A stretch of 18,487 nucleotides of DNA from Larix sibirica (Eukaryota > Streptophyta > Pinopsida > Pinales > Pinaceae): NCBI GenBank assembly GCA_004151065.3, contig NWUY0300005376.1, positions 10,283 to 28,769 on the forward strand, read 5' to 3'. Each line of letters begins with the position of its first letter. The stretch's first letter is position 1. Under the pieces are notes generated by a model. It had not been told where the DNA came from, did no database searches, and saw nothing but the letters and a program-made list of their open reading frames with translations. The position numbers and the translations under genes are program-made. This document shows, piece after piece, positions 17,918-18,487 of the stretch.

Positions 17918-18487
17918 TGTCACATCCCCATCCATCTATTCAACTAGAGGAGAGGGTAATTACGAATTACAGGTTTTCAAATTTCACCCTATGGGCCATA
18001 ATACGAATTCATAATTAAAAAATGTGTGAATAAATTCGTGAATGTGAAACACAATGGAATTTAAAACTCTATCCACACATATAGCATGCATAAACAAGCA
18101 TAATTATCATAGACAGAAAATAAAATCATTCCACATTCATATACAAAGGAAATACTTATCATTTAACAAAGAAGATCCAAGCAACTGGCTGTGTAAGAGC
18201 GATTTTCCACTCAACCGTAGTTATCAATACAGATAAAACCCCCAAGTTGGGCTATGAGGCCACGAAGGTGAAGGAAAATCCTATGGAATTATCATTATCA
18301 ACCCAAAACTCAATTTCTCTCATGGTTAGACAAACTACTTAGCTCTAAGCATTTACATGGACCTCACTTATCCATCCCAGCCATGGAATTCTTTTATACT
18401 ACCCCACACAACACAATGAAGGAATTTCTCTTTAGTGCTCTACAGTTCCCTCATGAAATCCAACCCTTATAGTGCTTACCAGTGTGT
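17918..18487. other. Unassigned right end of the window
   Basis: No gene is recognised; the 60-codon frame at 18054-18236 looks like chance. TGTCACATCCCC at 17918 resembles the TGTCACACCCC start seen in some Ty3/gypsy LTRs, but nothing else in the window supports it. Confidence 0.35.

Noticed and set aside
17918-18487. Possible Ty3/gypsy LTR start (TGTCACATCCCC)
   Set aside because: It rests on a 12-base resemblance only; no second copy, primer site or end is visible.
1-18487. CRISPR array, operon, bacterial defence system or organelle DNA
   Set aside because: No regularly spaced repeats, no compact intact genes, and plant-type retroelements throughout.

Overview
This looks like nuclear DNA from a gymnosperm, most likely a conifer. 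The window is AT-rich and gene-poor and packed with old, broken retroelements. It holds Copia remnants, a Penelope-like element with a GIY-YIG endonuclease (this group is known from conifers as Dryad), several tRNA-derived SINEs and a hAT-type insertion. I see no bacterial-style genes, CRISPR arrays or operons. Family names are from motif recognition alone; no searches were run.

Layout, left to right. 1-1850: a decayed gene for a Lys/Glu/Gln-rich coiled-coil protein, read in one frame to about 745 and another after it, with at least 15 in-frame stops. 2409-2868: a 460-bp imperfect palindrome (foldback or MITE-like). About 3533-3796: a short Copia-type LTR followed by an initiator-Met primer binding site and a second decayed coiled-coil reading frame (to about 4306) instead of a normal gag. 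4824-about 10970: a degraded Copia element with an 1841-bp 5' LTR, primer site, gag, protease, an integrase tail, purine tract and 3' LTR. The 3' LTR is split by a 1229-bp hAT-like element with 8-bp target duplications, and that element is split by a 237-bp SINE with a perfect 18-bp duplication. About 10970-11800: a minus-strand Copia pol fragment (protease end, zinc-binding region, integrase core) joined abruptly to the broken LTR. About 13262-14173: the 3' half of a Penelope-like element (end of reverse transcriptase plus GIY-YIG endonuclease). 14678-14877: a second SINE.

The only part that looks like a working host gene is on the minus strand at 15954-16250: a TATA box, a leader with a 32-codon upstream ORF, and a 32-codon first coding exon ending in a clean splice donor. 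The peptide resembles the start of plant TVP38/TMEM64-type (SNARE-associated Golgi, VTT-domain) membrane proteins. No later exon was recognised, so intron 1 may run through all the transposon debris to the left and out of the window. To the right lie a promoter region, a third SINE (plus strand) and a stretch that may contain old LTRs.

The most unusual items are the nested insertion stack, the Penelope-like relic, the two gag-like coiled-coil reading frames whose stops nearly all fit lost Gln codons, and the host exon with its possible giant first intron.
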